Positions 6,847-6,897 of a DNA stretch of 6,897 bases are shown piece by piece. Source of the DNA: Bacteroidales bacterium (GTDB lineage: Bacteria; Bacteroidota; Bacteroidia; Bacteroidales; DTU049); the NCBI GenBank assembly GCA_030017935.1, contig JASEGF010000110.1:1-6897 (forward strand). Direction: 5' to 3'. Each line of letters begins with the position of its first letter. Position 1 is the stretch's first letter. A program made the position numbers and the translations under genes. Under the pieces are notes generated by a model. It did no database searches, had not been told where the DNA came from, and saw only the letters and a list, made by a program, of their open reading frames with translations.

Positions 6847-6890
6847 GCATTACCATAGCACACGGTTTAAACCGTGTGCTATGGTAATGC
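6847..6890. repeat. Perfect 44-bp palindrome centred on GTTTAAAC
   Basis: Each base from 6847 to 6868 pairs with its partner from 6890 back to 6869, giving two 22-base arms with no spacer and no mismatch. The centre is CACGGTTTAAACCGTG and the ends are GCATTACC and GGTAATGC. Pairing stops at 6846/6891 (A against A). It lies 131 bases after the stop of the large gene. The following bases are AATAATA rather than a T-run, so it is not a standard intrinsic terminator for that gene. It could be a REP/MITE-like mobile palindrome, a binding site, or an RNA hairpin affecting transcript stability. The palindrome is certain; its role is not. Confidence 0.9.
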
Positions 6891-6897
6891 AATAATA

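Noticed and set aside
6847..6897. The 44-bp palindrome as an intrinsic terminator of the large gene
   Set aside because: The arms are long, but the following AATAATA is not a T-run, and the element lies 131 bases after the stop. A terminator role cannot be excluded but is not shown.

Overview
The window looks like a piece of an AT-rich chromosome from a member of the Bacteroidota, probably an uncultured Bacteroidales/Marinilabiliales-type organism. The strongest evidence is a C-terminal Por-type sorting domain (type IX secretion system, T9SS) on the 1770-residue protein. Supporting signs are very low GC (about 25-36% in the coding stretches I counted by hand), no Shine-Dalgarno sequences before the starts, a TAnnTTTG-type promoter candidate, and many short hairpin repeats of kinds I associate with Bacteroidota. 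The species cannot be determined from the sequence.

Layout: (1) positions 1-294 are the 3' end of an unidentified gene entering from the left, whose last codons and stop lie inside a hairpin repeat. (2) Positions 295-811 hold no gene. The left part is a cluster of small inverted repeats: three share a GACCTWWAGGTC core and two others have different arms. A degenerate CTTTGTG-type repeat follows, then a very AT-rich stretch with a candidate promoter. (3) Positions 812-1390 encode a small exported protein, possibly a lipoprotein. (4) Twelve bases further on, positions 1403-6715 encode one large modular protein: signal peptide, N-terminal beta domains, a carboxypeptidase-regulatory-like domain, a gluzincin-type zinc metallopeptidase (HEFGH plus EGWAD), a long parallel beta-helix region, an alpha-helical domain and the T9SS sorting domain. 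(5) Positions 6716-6897 are AT-rich noncoding DNA ending in a perfect 44-bp palindrome.

The two complete genes are probably one transcription unit making envelope proteins: a small periplasmic or outer-membrane protein and a giant surface-anchored or released metallopeptidase. The most notable points are the fusion of a peptidase to what looks like a reusable beta-helix/helical/T9SS carrier module, the hairpin family with a compensatory arm change, the hairpin that supplies a stop codon, and the 44-bp palindrome. I found no CRISPR array, phage, defence system, tRNA or rRNA.
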